Shown piece by piece: positions 1 to 12,673 of a stretch of 64,000 nucleotides of DNA; within the stretch, counting starts at the first letter, position 1, and each line of letters opens with the position of its first letter. The notes beneath the pieces are model-generated. The model saw only the letters and a program-made list of their open reading frames with translations. It was not told the origin of the DNA and searched no databases. The DNA is from Vigna angularis (lineage: Eukaryota; Streptophyta; Magnoliopsida; Fabales; Fabaceae). The stretch is taken from NCBI RefSeq assembly GCF_016808095.1, contig NC_068972.1, forward strand, positions 3,919,001 through 3,983,000. Reading direction: 5' to 3'. The position numbers and the translations under genes were made by a program.

Positions 1-781
1 TTATAAATTGGATTTATATCTAAGAAATAGATTTTAAATCTAACTCAATCCTACAAAATTGGTTTATAAGATAAAGTCTTACATCCACTTATATATTATA
101 AATTGATTTTATTTCTAGTTCACGTGAAACTTTCAACTGCCTTTACATAAAAATCTTATAAATATTTCATTAAAATTTAAAAAAAATATCATACTTTTTG
201 ATATTTTCTAGCAATAAAAGTTATAAAAAAAATAGAAAATGTACTATATATGTCTCATATAGTCAAAGAGTTGTTTGCGCGATCAACTTAACGGTAAGCC
301 ATATTGTATTTTACTATAATAAAAGAACGAACAACATAATGTTTTTACAAAAAACCGAATGACCAATATGAAAAAGTTCAAAGTAGAAAATCATTCTAAT
401 TACAACTCTTAAATTTTGGAGTCTATAGCGGTAATTAGACTAGCAATAATAAATAATAATCCACTGTAAGGTAATAAGATAGACATCAACTATCCATTTA
501 TTATTTTGACAATTGAATCAAACTAACTTTAACATTGAAAAATATTTGACACCGATATTGATGAAGAGCAGCTTGGAAAAATAACTCTTGGACGATTAAC
601 CCTTACAAAAAGTTATACCAACCATATTTACTAAAACATTTAGTTAATGTAAGTTAATTAAACCATATTTACTGAAACATTTAGTTAATGTAAGTTAGTT
701 ATGAAAAAAATATCCGGTTGAAAGAATGTCTTTTATGCTCTTTTTTTTTCTTGAGTTTGTAATTCATGACACATTGTGAAT

Positions 782-807
782 TATATATATATATATATAT
801 ATATATA
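782..807. repeat. (TA)n microsatellite
   Basis: Uninterrupted TA dinucleotide run of about 26 bp in AT-rich spacer. Confidence 0.95.
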
Positions 808-1167
808 CACCCATTCTTATTATGATTGGTTTTTGGTTTGACAGAAAAGGATTATAGTTGATTTTTCAACGATCAACTACAAAGAATAATATGTTCCTCT
901 CCACATACAAATTGATGGAGAATTTAATGAAATAAAGGTAAAGTGTCTTTGTTACAAGACAAAGAGAAAAACTCTTTTAACGAAATGAAAATTCAAGATT
1001 AAAAAAATAAATCAGGTTTTTTTAACGGATAATGTGTTATCAAATAGCTTTTAGATTGATTCATAGTTTTACAAATCTGTAATTTTTTTGTAAAGTTTTA
1101 ATTATATATTTAGTCCTTAAGTTTTTTTTTTTAAATTAAGCAAGTTTAGTCTACACTACCTTTAATG

Positions 1168-1168
<1 letters not shown>

Positions 1169-1247
<79 letters not shown>
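1169..1247. repeat. (TA)n microsatellite
   Basis: Uninterrupted TA run of about 79 bp, the longest in the window. It lies in the gene-free 5.4-kb left flank and is likely length-polymorphic. Confidence 0.95.
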
Positions 1248-1248
<1 letters not shown>

Positions 1249-3042
1249 GTAAATTACGAGTTGGAATCATTAAACTAAAAGAAAAAAATAGTAATACATG
1301 CGAGAATCATTAAACCCTAATTCTTAAACTTTATTTATATGTATAACGCTATCATTCAAAACTGTTTTATCATCCACTTTTTTAATTAGATTCTTTGGTT
1401 GCATTCATCTATATATAGGCTTTGGATATCCCGTTATTACTACTTGCTCTACAAATATATTGAAAAAATAATTATATATTAATTTTTCAACTATAAAACT
1501 TGTTTGAATTGCAACAAATAAGATTATTGTTTATATATATTATTTGTGTTAAATAAAATATCAAAAATAAAATTTTAAATATATCTGTAAATCTATAAAA
1601 ATTAAAACATTATTTGTGTTAAATAAAATATCCACAAAATTTTAATTTACTATCTTAATTTATTATTCTTTATTTTATCAACTTTATTTATTTAATATTA
1701 TTCTTTTACTCTGTTCAACCCCACTGTACACCTAAATTTACTTTGAATTTCTTGAGACAAGACTGAATGCATTTTTATTTGCAATGCTCAATTTAAGGCA
1801 GTGTTTAAGGTACCCGATTAATAATTATTTACAGTTAAATAATTAAAATTAGACCTTTTTTCATGTATAAACTTTTGCTACCTCTCGAGAAAGTTCCAAT
1901 GCCATTGCATCCGGTCCTTAGAAGGTAATTTGAGTTTAGTTTTGACTTTATTAATTGAATGGGTAACACAAAAATACAAAAATACATTACACTGTTATGA
2001 TTATTTTTTAATAATAAAAATGTCGAAATGAAGTATGAGAAATTTATAAATTTGGGTTAAGTTTTGATTTTATTCATTGAATGACGGTTTTAAATACATT
2101 ATATTAATATAATATTTTTATAACAAAAATGTTGAAATGAAGTATGAGAAATTTATAAAGTACTTTTACAAACTTAAAAAATGATTGCAAAATTGATTGA
2201 ATAATTTATGATAGTGTAATTATTAATTATGAAGCGTGTGACAGTTGCTCGTGTGGTGTGCATGAAGGAAGAAGATACCTACGCGTAAAATCTACCGTCC
2301 AAACTGGCGTGACCTTCGGTGATTGGTTTGATAGTGACACAACTACTTTTCAATTCATTTCAAACACTAATAATTTCTTCTTCTTTTCCACGTATTTTTT
2401 TTTTCTTTGGCCTCTTAAAATATAAGCGCATTATTCATGTAACCTCAAATTTTACATAGATTGGTTAATCATGTAAGCACTATATTTCAATAAACTTTCA
2501 CACTACATTTCATTAAACACTACCAAAAATATATATTTTTGATTAACCTAAGATAAGACCAGCATCAATTCGTTAATTTTTTAAAGATCAATAAAATGGT
2601 TGGATATAATGTTGAGGAATAAGCACAATATGATTACACTGTGTCTTAATTTTTAAAACAGATGTAGAAATGTAGGTATTCTGGTCCACATTATTTTTTA
2701 TAGTAATAATAAGAAACAGTTAGTACAGTTTTGAAAACAACTATGAAAAACATGTTTTGTGGTAGTTTCATTTTATAAACGCAGATAACTACTTTTCTTC
2801 AATAGCTATTCAACGGTTTTCTTAATCTGCCACGCTAAATAACTAACCTGTTTTCTTACATCTGTATCTGTAGGTCCATTCTATCACATATTCGCTTTTT
2901 TTATTTATTATTATTTACATAAATAATGCATTTTGAGTTTAAGAGTGGTGTGACTAGTTATTTTCACTGATTTATAACTATTTGGTTCTTTTACGAAATT
3001 ATTTCATCAAAATAAAATAAGAGGTGTTTATACTAAATAATC

Positions 3043-3047
<5 letters not shown>
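1248..3047. other. intergenic AT-rich spacer, no gene seen
   Basis: No supported coding sequence in either strand. The stretch is AT-rich with short homopolymers and local direct echoes, for example the block containing GTCGAAATGAAGTATGAGAA near 2021 and again near 2131, which points to a small local duplication of about 100 bp. I see nothing else. Confidence 0.6.

Positions 3048-3111
<64 letters not shown>
3048..3111. repeat. (TA)n microsatellite
   Basis: Uninterrupted TA run of about 64 bp. Confidence 0.95.
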
Positions 3112-3115
<4 letters not shown>

Positions 3116-3821
3116 AAAATTCAAGTGTGAATTTATATCAATAAAAATAAAAAAAAGTTGAACAATGTATAAAGATGATAATTTCTTTTACACGAATAAC
3201 ACACCATTACATTTCTTTTTTTCCAAAACAGAACACTGGTTTTTATTTACTCAAATTGCACATTTTCATTATGCTAGTTCAAAATTCGATTTTCAAAAAA
3301 TAAATCCTAAACATGTCTTTAGTGTTCTAATTCAAAAAAGCATGTTAATGCAAAAACATATTCAAAATTTGATTAGTCATAAACCGAATTCTGATTTAAC
3401 ACAATAAAAGTATGTTATTCGAGTAAATAAAAGTTAGATAATGAAAAAGAAACATGACATTAATATTATTTGAGTAAAAAATTTATAATGATTCAAAACA
3501 TACTAATTCAAGTCTCATTATTATTTATTACTTTCAAAAATCCATCAATATATATTTAAAATTTTATTCACATTAACAAAAAATTTCATTTTCTGTTTTC
3601 AATAATACAAAATTATTTATTTGTAAAAAATATTTGCTTTAATACTACATTATTTATTTTATTTGTCGTGAAATATTTAAAAATAATTAGCTAAATATGT
3701 TTTTGTGCAAAAAAATATATGAAATTATATATTTTTACTATTTATATTTACTAATTGGTCTAACATTTAGTGATAGAATTTAGTTGATATTTTTTACAAT
3801 ATTAAGATTAAAAATCATATT

Positions 3822-4673
3822 CAGTGGTATTGTCAAAACGAGTAATCCGATTCGACCCGGCCTGACCTACCACGAGTTGGTCACTTAGGCTTTGTTGACT
3901 TGAATGAATTTGGGAGAGAGTGATTGAGGGGATCTGAGAGAATTTGAAGGTAAATTTTTTTAATCTGTCACGTCAATCAAATCCTACACTAATTCTCACA
4001 AACTTTACTTACAAACTTTAGTTCCAAATTCACTCTCACTTACCTCCAAATCCACTCAAATAAACAACAAAAAAAATTACTTTCAAATCCTCTCAAATCC
4101 CCTCAACCACTCTCCCCCAAATTCATTCAAGTGAACAAGGCCTTAGTGAGCCAACCCAACTCAGTTCATTTATTAGCGAGCTAAAAAAATTCGAACTCGA
4201 CCAGACCCACCACGGGTTGGTGGGTTAAACGGGTTGACTCACTTAATTATGAGTTTTTTTAAAATAAAAAATTTTAATTTTTTTAATTCAAATCTAAATA
4301 AATTTCACTCTAAAATGATGTTAAAGTCCAAAGAACAAGCCCGAAAGACAAACAAATAAGTTTTTAATATTGATCATTTTTATATTTCTTGATTAGAGTC
4401 TTGAATAGAAAAATCTATAATATTTTTCTCTTTTAAAACATCTTTTTTTTATCCCCATCTACAATATAATAAAAAAATGCTAACTAATAATATAAAGTAA
4501 TAAATAATTAAATTATATTAGGTGGGTTGATGAGCCTGCTCACCACAGATTCAATCCAGATGAGTCGGATTGAAAACTAATCCATATAAAAAATTATATT
4601 TTTTTCAAACTCAACCCAACTTGTGGTGAATCGGATTGGCTCGCTCGCAGGTTAAAAACCCTTTTAACAGCAT
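3822..4673. mobile_element. degenerate non-autonomous DNA element (hAT-like?), host of a nested MITE
   Basis: A stretch with locally high GC and repeated words of the type CCCACCACGGGTTGG, GACCCGG and GGTTGACTC, unlike the surrounding AT-rich DNA. The left end (CAGTGGTATTGTCAAAACG) and the reverse complement of the right end (TGCTGTTAAAAGGG) are loosely similar, as in hAT-type non-autonomous elements. I found no clean 8-bp target duplication, so class and ends are uncertain. It is split by the MITE at 3888-4142. Confidence 0.4.
3888..4142. mobile_element. Tourist-like (PIF/Harbinger) MITE with TTA target duplication
   Basis: A 255-bp element with terminal inverted repeats of roughly 65 bp at nearly 90% identity. 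The left end begins GGCTTTGTTGACTTGAATG and the right end, read in reverse, begins GGCCTTGTTCACTTGAATG. It is flanked on both sides by TTA (3885-3887 and 4143-4145), the target duplication of the PIF/Harbinger superfamily, and GGCCTTGTT ends are typical of Tourist MITEs. No coding capacity. It sits inside an older GC-rich element whose sequence resumes after it. Confidence 0.85.
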
Positions 4674-5136
4674 TAGATATTATCAAAGTAAATACTATGA
4701 AAATTGATAAACTTCCTATACATAGAGTAAAAGAACTCGAGTAATTTCTTAAGCTACTAAGATACATTCACTTGAGGGAGATGTTGATATTAATTTAGGA
4801 GACTGGCATCTCCTGGTATAGATGTTGACGAATTATATATCAATCATGTTAATGATTTGCGAGAGAGCAATAGAAACGACTGCAACACAACATGGTAGTT
4901 AAATATAGATTCAAAAGTATTAAGAAAAGAAAAAACATGAGTTGAGGGAACTGAATGAGTTTTGGAGTGCTCGGGAGGGTACATGAATCCAGTTGGTAGA
5001 CATCAAACAACACAGTCCGAATCAAAATTAAATTAGGAATTTAGAATGTTGGACAGACATGAGACACCACTTCAATTTCCCCATATCAATGTCATTTTCG
5101 TTCTTTCTGTCCAACACAAATAGTTCTTGTTAAATT

Positions 5137-5155
5137 AATATCATATTCTGGGCCA
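5137..5155 (+). promoter_or_regulatory. upstream block shared with the second RSL gene (19 bp identical)
   Basis: AATATCATATTCTGGGCCA occurs here, about 450 bp before the ATG of the first RSL gene, and again at 10503-10521 upstream of the second. Neighbouring words (GTC(C/T)AACACA, CCCAC..(A/G)GTCTCA) are also shared. This marks either the left part of the tandem duplication or a retained regulatory block. Confidence 0.6.
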
Positions 5156-5374
5156 GCAATCACATTTTTCATTCTTTTTTTTGTTTCTAACGAATCAACT
5201 CCCACACTAGTCTCATTCAGCAACACTTTGATCATTGCATTTCACCTGAGAGGGAAGTTATAAGCTCATTCGAGGGTTATTATTTTAATAAAAATCAATA
5301 CCATTAGCCGAATCTTTTAATGTGTATATGGTCTCGTCAAGAACTAGTGGAAATAATTTCAGGGTATTAATTAG

Positions 5375-5400
5375 TACTTTGTCAGCGCTTAATTATTTCC
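5375..5400 (+). promoter_or_regulatory. promoter block conserved between the two RSL copies
   Basis: ACTTTGTCAGCGCTTAATTA followed by TTTCC, about 70 bp before the TATA box. The second copy has ACTTTGTCAGATGCTAATTA followed by TTGCC at 10967-10992, at a similar distance from its TATA box. A further shared word, TCAAGAACT, lies near 5337 and 10932. I did not see a canonical root-hair cis-element. Confidence 0.55.
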
Positions 5401-5467
5401 AATGGATTTGGGATCTTTTTCGATAGATGGAACCAATCCCATTTTGGCATTACCTGAGGTTGTTAGG

Positions 5468-5474
5468 TATAAAT
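5468..5474 (+). promoter_or_regulatory. TATA box of first RSL bHLH gene
   Basis: TATAAAT about 133 bp before the start codon. The second copy has TATAAATA preceded by the same TTRGG word, which supports it by conservation. Confidence 0.65.
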
Positions 5475-5606
5475 GTACTAGTACTGTCTTCTCACTTTTC
5501 ACATCCCTTGAATACTGAAACAAAACCCAGTTTCTTCAGTTTTTGCATACTGTCACACTAAAACAAGAGAACCCTTCCTTCTCATAGATTTTAAACCAGA
5601 AGTAGA

Positions 5607-7217
5607 ATGGAATCTTCTCAACAGATTTCCGAAGAATGGGGTTCTCTTTGTGGATTGCACACAACTGAAGAAGCTGACTTTATGGCTCAGTTGTTTGGTG
5701 GTACTTACTGTTCTGTCACAGAAAAGCACTACGGAAATACCACTTTTGGCTTTTGGCCGGCCCATGAATCCACAACAGTGACCATGAAAGCCACTAATAG
5801 CAACTCATACTTCCTTCCAAATGTTACAGACATTAATTTATGTTTCTCACAAGGGAGTAGCTCCAGCATTGACAGTGGTAATAGTGTATTTTCCACTACA
5901 AGTAGTGGACCCTACTACTGTGATCCAGCAACAAACTTTGATTCTGTGTCCATGGCCTTTTTCCTGGGAGATGCTCAATTCAGTCCCCATAGTTTTCACT
6001 GTTATGATAACTCAATAAATGAAAACACTGATGAAGAGTCAAGTCTAGACCCAGTAGCTCTTGCTGACAACAATTTGCAGGCTAAGAGGGAGTATGAGAT
6101 GATGGTTTCTGAATATGCACACGAGGACAGAAGTGAAAACCTGGAGAATCTAACAAAAAGGCTTAGGAACTCAAAAGAGGTAGAGATAGAATAATTAATA
6201 CCGAGCTAAAGTTCTGTTACCTAGTGCCATATTTCTACTCCTTTTTTCCCTTCAGAATATTGAGTTATGTTGGACTCTGATCATTATTGTATTATCTGTA
6301 GGTCTCAAAAACATTGAGGAATACCAAGTTGAAGAAAAATTCAAAATCTGCTTCAATGAACAAGAATGAAGATGACAGAAGCTTGAACCTCGAAGGGCTT
6401 GGCTGTTTTTCACAGGGTGACTCTAATGCTTCTCTGAAGCCAAATGGAGGAGCATTGAAAGATCCTGCACCTCCCAGTTTGCTTAGAAAATCAAGAGCAA
6501 CTAAGGGTCCTGCTACTGATCCACAGAGCCTCTATGCAAGAGTAAGTCACCCATTAGAAGCACATTTCAATGAAATCACAATGACAATTGCAAATGTATG
6601 ATCACTGTGCTAATAATAACAAGATTTTTAGAATTTATACAACTGCATAAGGACTGTAATTATCGCTACATCAGTCGCATTCATTCTGATATCAGAGACT
6701 GTGATGAAATTACGATTTAAAAATCTCAACAAAAAATATGGTTTTTGTTCTTAATTAAATAAACATATTTTATTAAGCCTAAAAGGAAATTTCGTACTGG
6801 GTTGTGCAGAAGAGAAGAGAAAGAATAAATGAAAGGCTGAGAATACTGCAAAATCTTGTCCCCAACGGAACTAAGGTAATTCTCTCTGTTCATTGAACTG
6901 TTGCCCACAATTGGTCAGTGTTCAAATTCTCATGTTCTGTCTTCCTAAACTGTAGGTGGATATCAGCACCATGCTTGATGAAGCAGTGCAATACGTTAAG
7001 TTTTTACAGCTCCAAATCAAGGTAACGATTAGGAAAACCTTCTCATTACATTTTTTCAAAGATCTTCATTTTACATTAAGATTGTGATTATTAATTCATT
7101 TTGATTTGGGTGAAACAGCTTCTGAGCTCTGACGATATGTGGATGTATGCCCCAATTGCTTACAATGGTATAAACATTGGACTTGACCTCAGTATTTCTC
7201 CAACCAAAGGAAGATGA
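5607..7217 (+). CDS. RSL-class bHLH transcription factor (tandem copy 1)
   Basis: Exons 5607-6179, 6302-6541, 6810-6875, 6956-7021 and 7119-7217 join in frame to 347 aa. The basic helix-loop-helix domain is built from the end of exon 2 (DPQSLYAR) plus exon 3 ([20 protein letters not shown]) and exon 4 (VDISTM, then [14 protein letters not shown]), at about residues 265-315. A short conserved tail follows ([15 protein letters not shown]). This arrangement is diagnostic of the ROOT HAIR DEFECTIVE SIX-LIKE group (RSL2/RSL4, bHLH subfamily VIIIc), nuclear E-box binding regulators of root-hair and other tip growth. The N-terminal 190 residues are Ser/Asn-rich and acidic, as usual in the family. 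The start codon follows a TATA box by 133 bp and begins MESSQQISEEW, matching the second copy ([11 protein letters not shown]). Exons 1, 3, 4 and 5 have exactly the same lengths as in the copy at 11156-12673, so this is a tandem duplicate. The exact orthologue in the RSL clade cannot be settled by eye. Confidence 0.92.
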
Positions 7218-8095
7218 ATTAATGTGATAGTATAGCAATTAAAGAGGTTACAACATTTCATTAACTTAGATTGTCTCTGTATGATGTTTTAGTCTATTCA
7301 TTTCTGTAATGCCACTCAATCCTGCAAACTATGGACAGCATTCATTAATCAAACAAGTCCTTTCAAGAAACCAGACACCAATGTGTTAACTTTGCTGATA
7401 CAAAGTACCAATTTCTCTTTAACTTTCTAATGTTTCATGCAAATCAATGTTTTTACATATTACTGATTTAAGTTCGCTGAGTAAAAACTTGGATCCCGTG
7501 CTATAGTTAAACTAAAAAAAACTCTGTTTTTAAAGTTACCTTATCAATAATTAATTTTAATAAAAAAAACATGTAACTATCTTTAATAGATCTTTTAGTA
7601 AAATCTCGAATTATAATATTATCAACAGAAAAAAAAAATATAGTTAAGAATATGCTACACCTTATTATGAACAAAATATATAGTACTTCAAATCGGTAAC
7701 AATAAAAAAGTATCTTTTCAACTCAAAAGAATTAAGGAAAGACTTTTCTTAAGTTCAAATTGCTTTCACTTAAATCAACAACATTTTGTCATTCATTCTT
7801 TATTTGGATCTGCTAAACTTGCTTATTTATTTTATTTGATATTAATAAGGGGGTGGTACTTGCTTATTTATTTTATTTGCGTACGGAATATGATGTTCAT
7901 ATTTATAATTATATAATGCTTTTTCCAAAAGAATTAATTTATTATTGAATAAATACACGTCGGTTCTGATTCTAAACCCGTGCTACGTATTCAATTATTG
8001 GATTGTAACTACATTTTTAATATAACGGATTATTCTTTAGCAAGAATAATTAAATTTAAATATATTTTTTTGTTCCTATAAACTATGGAGCTGAA

Positions 8096-8135
<40 letters not shown>

Positions 8136-10380
8136 CGGCTAAAAATATAATCAAATTAAATAAATTAGGAAGACAATGTATTTAAATTAAATAACTATAT
8201 ATAGGAATGATGAACTGTCGAAGGTCTTTCAGAGCACCTTATATGCAAACATGTTAACAAGTTCTACTAAAGATTCGTATTGAGGAGAGAATATACATTG
8301 AATCTAAAGTTGATAGTAACTTAATATGATATGATGTGTTATCTGTACAACAAAAGAGAGAAATTTTGAATACTAAATCATAATTATAATTAAATAAGAA
8401 AATAAGACAAAATAAATCATGGAATATAAGGAAATGCTGAAACAAATCATAAGAAATAAATTTAAAGTATTCTAAATTATTTTATGATACCGTTTAATAC
8501 ATATTTTTCATGTATTATAATATTCCCATTTTTTAGTATGTTGTCACCTCGAAGATTGAGAATACTTACAGCTCCAACAAGATTCAACTCCGATTTTATG
8601 TCTCCTTGTTTAGGGTCATGATTCACATCAAGTACTAAAAGTGGATCTTAATTAATAATATTGAAATAATTAAAATAATACACTCAAAATTTTTACTAAC
8701 AATTTGGTAAATCAAAAAATAAATAATTATTACTAAAATTTATATATTTAATTACTGTTACTAATAAAACAAAAATAAATAATTACATCATTAATATCAT
8801 GTTTCTTATAATATGAAAAAAATTAAATTTGTGTTATTTTCATTTACATAGATAATTTTTTTTATCACTTTTAAAATACTAAAAAATACAAAACTAATAA
8901 TTTAGTACCAAGTGGGACAATAGATTATTATCTTTTTTTTTCTCTTCAAAATGAAACAAAGCAATTAAGAAATTAGAACATAAATAATGAGCTTGTATTT
9001 ATCTTTCTTTTTTTTAAAAAAAAATAAAAAACATGTTAAAGAGTGAAAGATGAACACTAACACAAAAATATGATTATTATGTCTAGCAATTAACATCTGA
9101 CTATGTAGATATCATACTTGAAGCGATGGTTAGATGCAAAACCCTTTATATGTAATCTTGACGTTACTTTCATCACTTGCTTCTTCACAACAGTGTGAAC
9201 AACCTCATATGAGGAGCACGAACTTCATTATTGGTGAGTTTTCTTTGATTTTTATTCTTTTAATACAGAACTTTCCCTTAGTTCTCTTATATTTTGAAAG
9301 AAGAAAAAAAAAGTTAAATTTACTTCTCCCTCAAACGTAAAAATATCTGAAATAACAAAAGTAAAATACTTTTATTTTGTGTCAATGAAAAAGGTAAATA
9401 AATCAACAAACAAATAAAAAATATATATCCGTATTTTATGATATTGAATGTGATATTTTACTATTTATTGACATTAAATTACATTTTTTATAAAAAAAAT
9501 TAAAATCTTTCTAATTTAACTCTCATGAATTCTCATTATGCATATACAAAATTTTTAAAATCTAAGGGCATATCATCTTCCCACATCCAAGAAGATATGC
9601 TTCTGAGTACTAACAACATGGTGAATCACAAACTCATAATCGTGATAAATTTATTCTTGGGGTTAAAAACAAACATTTATATATTTATCAATTTGAAAGA
9701 AGTATAAAATAATGTAATTTTAACAAGTATATATTTGTTAGCCATAAATTGACCAACTATTTTAAAACATTTAAATTTAATATTTATTGCGGCACTTTTA
9801 GTACATGTCATGCAACTTTTTTATGAACCACAAAGTGTAGGCCAATTTTTAGTTAAAATAATTAAGATAATAATAACACTGTAATTAATGTCTTGGCTAA
9901 GGCTTTGTAGCATGAGAGATCTTATGTGTAACAATCTTAAATTGAAGTGTAAGAGGAAGAAGAATCTTAAGGCAGTGTTCCAATCTCTGATCTAACCAAA
10001 CGGGCACTCACGAACTCACAAAGGATAAATAAAATACAGCAAATCTTGTTAATCATCCATATGTCGAGGAATATATTGTTGTCCATATATTCCAACATCT
10101 TAAACATAAATATAAACATAAAATACGACAGAGAATGTTGAACACTGCCCTGAAGCCAGAAGTGATATTATTATACAAATCGTTAATTGTGCCATTGTTT
10201 CATATCTGGATTATAGCCCAGATTTCCCAACTCAGCATTACGATAAAATGCTGAACTGGGCACAAGAATCTCGCATTATATCGATCCACGAATGTTTGCA
10301 AAATCTAGAACTGAAAACTGAGTTGAACAATGAAGAGAATGTGGTAGGTTTTTAACAGCTCTAGAGGGGACAAAAACACA
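7218..10380. other. spacer between the RSL copies, no gene seen
   Basis: AT-rich DNA with a (TA)n run at 8101-8134 and scattered homopolymers. Short open frames here start and end in low-complexity sequence and show no recognisable protein. I see no transposon ends. Confidence 0.6.
8101..8134. repeat. (TA)n microsatellite
   Basis: TA run of about 34 bp. Confidence 0.9.
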
Positions 10381-10502
10381 GTTAGCAGATAATGCTGTCT
10401 AGTTCTGAAAACAGTTTTCAGAATGGAAGACTTACCACCACGATCTCTCGCCGTCCTTCTTGCATACGTCATTTTGTATTTTGTCTAACACATAATTTAT
10501 AT

Positions 10503-10521
10503 AATATCATATTCTGGGCCA
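10503..10521 (+). promoter_or_regulatory. upstream block shared with the first RSL gene
   Basis: Identical 19-bp copy of the block at 5137-5155. It lies about 635 bp before the ATG of the second RSL gene, compared with about 450 bp in the first, so roughly 185 bp of net indels have accumulated since duplication. Confidence 0.6.
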
Positions 10522-10966
10522 ACCCCACGTCGGTCTCACTATTAACAGGTGTAATTCTCTTTGTACAACTCTCCAAATCTCCTCATTCTCACTCACAAAT
10601 ACTTTTATATTCTGCTTCTCTCTCATCCGTGGAAGGAATTTTCAGGTCTACCAATTTTGTACAGGGCTTCCTGAACAATGATATATTCATATTCTAATGA
10701 AAAACGAATAATTGGTACTAACCAAGCCTTTTGGTTCAGTGGATGAAGGTATGGTCTGGAACACAGGTTTACTTGGTGTTCTAAAGATTGGTTTTTACGG
10801 TGTTAAAATAATTTTCATCAGTGCAAGTCTCATCCCTCTGACAAAAATTAATCATCTGTTTTGAATTACTCCGTGAAAAAAAGATACTTACGAAAAGGGA
10901 CCTCTTAAATTATAGCTTAAAAGTGGTCCCATCAAGAACTTTTGCGTATTGATTTAAGGGTGTAGG

Positions 10967-10992
10967 ACTTTGTCAGATGCTAATTATTGCCA
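10967..10992 (+). promoter_or_regulatory. promoter block conserved between the two RSL copies
   Basis: ACTTTGTCAGATGCTAATTA followed by TTGCC, counterpart of 5375-5400. It sits about 70 bp before the TATA box in both genes. Confidence 0.55.
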
Positions 10993-11061
10993 ATTATGAA
11001 TTGAGATATTTTTATATGGATGAAGTCAATCCTTAGTGGTATATGATTTATACTTGTTGGG

Positions 11062-11069
11062 TATAAATA
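11062..11069 (+). promoter_or_regulatory. TATA box of second RSL bHLH gene
   Basis: TATAAATA 87 bp before the chosen ATG. Because transcription should begin 25-35 bp after it, the in-frame upstream codon at 11036 is excluded as a start. Confidence 0.7.
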
Positions 11070-11155
11070 GAGTACAGTTCTCATTCTATAGGTGGGGTTC
11101 TTCTTCAATAACAGTAGAAGCAGAAGAAGAAGAAGAGTCACACCCAAGAAAGAAA

Positions 11156-12673
11156 ATGGATCCTACTGAGCAAATTTCTGAAGAATGGAGTTCTCTCAGT
11201 GGTTTTTGCACTGCTGAGGAAGCCGACTTCATGAGCCAGTTGCTTGACAACTGCTCACTCCCTGAAAATCTGTGTGGAAATTTCCACTTGGGAATTCCGT
11301 CTGCGACATGGCCTGGCCATGAATCAACAATACTGACCGTGACAAGCATCAATGACAGTCCATATTTTCCTACAACCGCTGATAATAGTAATAGTAATTA
11401 TTTATGTTTTTCACAAGGAAGTTGCTCCACTTCTGATAGTAGCAATATATTTCGTGCTACAAGTGGCAATAAACACTGCTTGAATGACCCAGTAGCCAAC
11501 ATTGGCTACGTGTCCATGGGTTTTGCCAAGTTCAGCCCATATAATGTACAAGGGAGTGACAGCCAACAGATGAATGAAAACACTGATCAAGATTTATGTC
11601 CAGAGGTTATTGCTGACAAGAACTCGCAGGATCACCAGGAATGTGAAGTACTAGTTTCTGAAGCAGCAACAGAGGATATAACCACCAATCTGGAGAAGTC
11701 GGGAAAAAGATCTAGGGGCTCAATGCAGGTAGAATAACACAAATTATTACTGATGCTGTTTCTTTGTCCTATAATAGTATAGTTATGTAAGCATTTCCTT
11801 TTCCAGCAGATATTTTTTGCGGTTCTTCTCATCATGATTTGATGATTTTTACTTAATGGTAGGTACGAAAGAGCAAGAAAAATGCTAAATCCGTGAAGAA
11901 ACCAAAATCTGATTCAATAAGTAACTCTGAAGAGGGTAGAAGTCCTGATCTTCAGGGTTGCTGCTCAGATGATGATGACTCCAATGCTTCTCAAGAGCTA
12001 AATGGAGGAGGATCTCCAAATCTGAGCCTGGAGGATTCTACATCCCTTAAGTTGAAGGGGAAAAAATCAACAGCTAGTAGAGGTTCTGCTACTGATCCAC
12101 AAAGTGTATATGCAAGGGTATGTATTTCATCAAATTAATCCATTCTAACAATTCTATGATCTTTCATTGTTGTCAATGTACTGTAAAGTGTAAAGGATGT
12201 GATCTCAAGAAATATTCCTTTTTGCACAACGCAGAGAAGAAGAGAAAGAATAAATGAAAGATTGAAAATCCTACAAAACCTTGTCCCGAACGGAACAAAG
12301 GTAGATTTCTCAATCAATATCAAACTACTGCCAAAGTCAAACAAGTGGTTGACTTAAGATGCTGAATTTTGGTTCCTCGTGAATTGCAGGTGGATATCAG
12401 CACCATGCTTGAGGAAGCCGTTCAATATGTGAAGTTTTTACAGCTCCAAATTAAGGTAACAACTTTAGTTGAGATTCTCCTTTCTTTACTCTGCATCCAA
12501 ATTTTAGTTCAGTATGAAAGATTTTTGTTATATCATATATAAGATAGAGACTCATTATGATTTGAATTTAACAGCTTCTGAGCTCTGATGATCTTTGGAT
12601 GTACGCTCCTATTGCTTACAATGGAATGAACATTGGACTAGACCTCAATATTATCCCAACCAAACAGCCATAA
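11156..12673 (+). CDS. RSL-class bHLH transcription factor (tandem copy 2)
   Basis: Exons 11156-11728, 11863-12117, 12235-12300, 12390-12455 and 12575-12673 join in frame to 352 aa. The bHLH domain lies at about residues 270-320 ([20 protein letters not shown], then [16 protein letters not shown] and LQLQIK), followed by [15 protein letters not shown]. It is a nuclear RSL2/RSL4-type regulator expected to drive root-hair growth genes. Relative to copy 1 the first basic residue after the exon 2/3 junction is Arg rather than Lys, and exon 2 is 15 bp longer; all other exons are equal in length. The Ser-rich N-terminal region is more diverged than the bHLH domain. The ATG at 11156 is preferred over the in-frame codon at 11036, which lies before the TATA box. 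Same strand and 3.9 kb downstream of copy 1. Confidence 0.92.

Noticed and set aside
3165..3407. 80-codon open frame in the left spacer
   Set aside because: Low-complexity AT-rich sequence with no recognisable domain, neighbour or promoter.
11036..11155. Upstream in-frame extension of the second RSL gene
   Set aside because: It starts before the TATA box at 11062 and has no counterpart in the first copy; the ATG at 11156 matches the paralogue's start.
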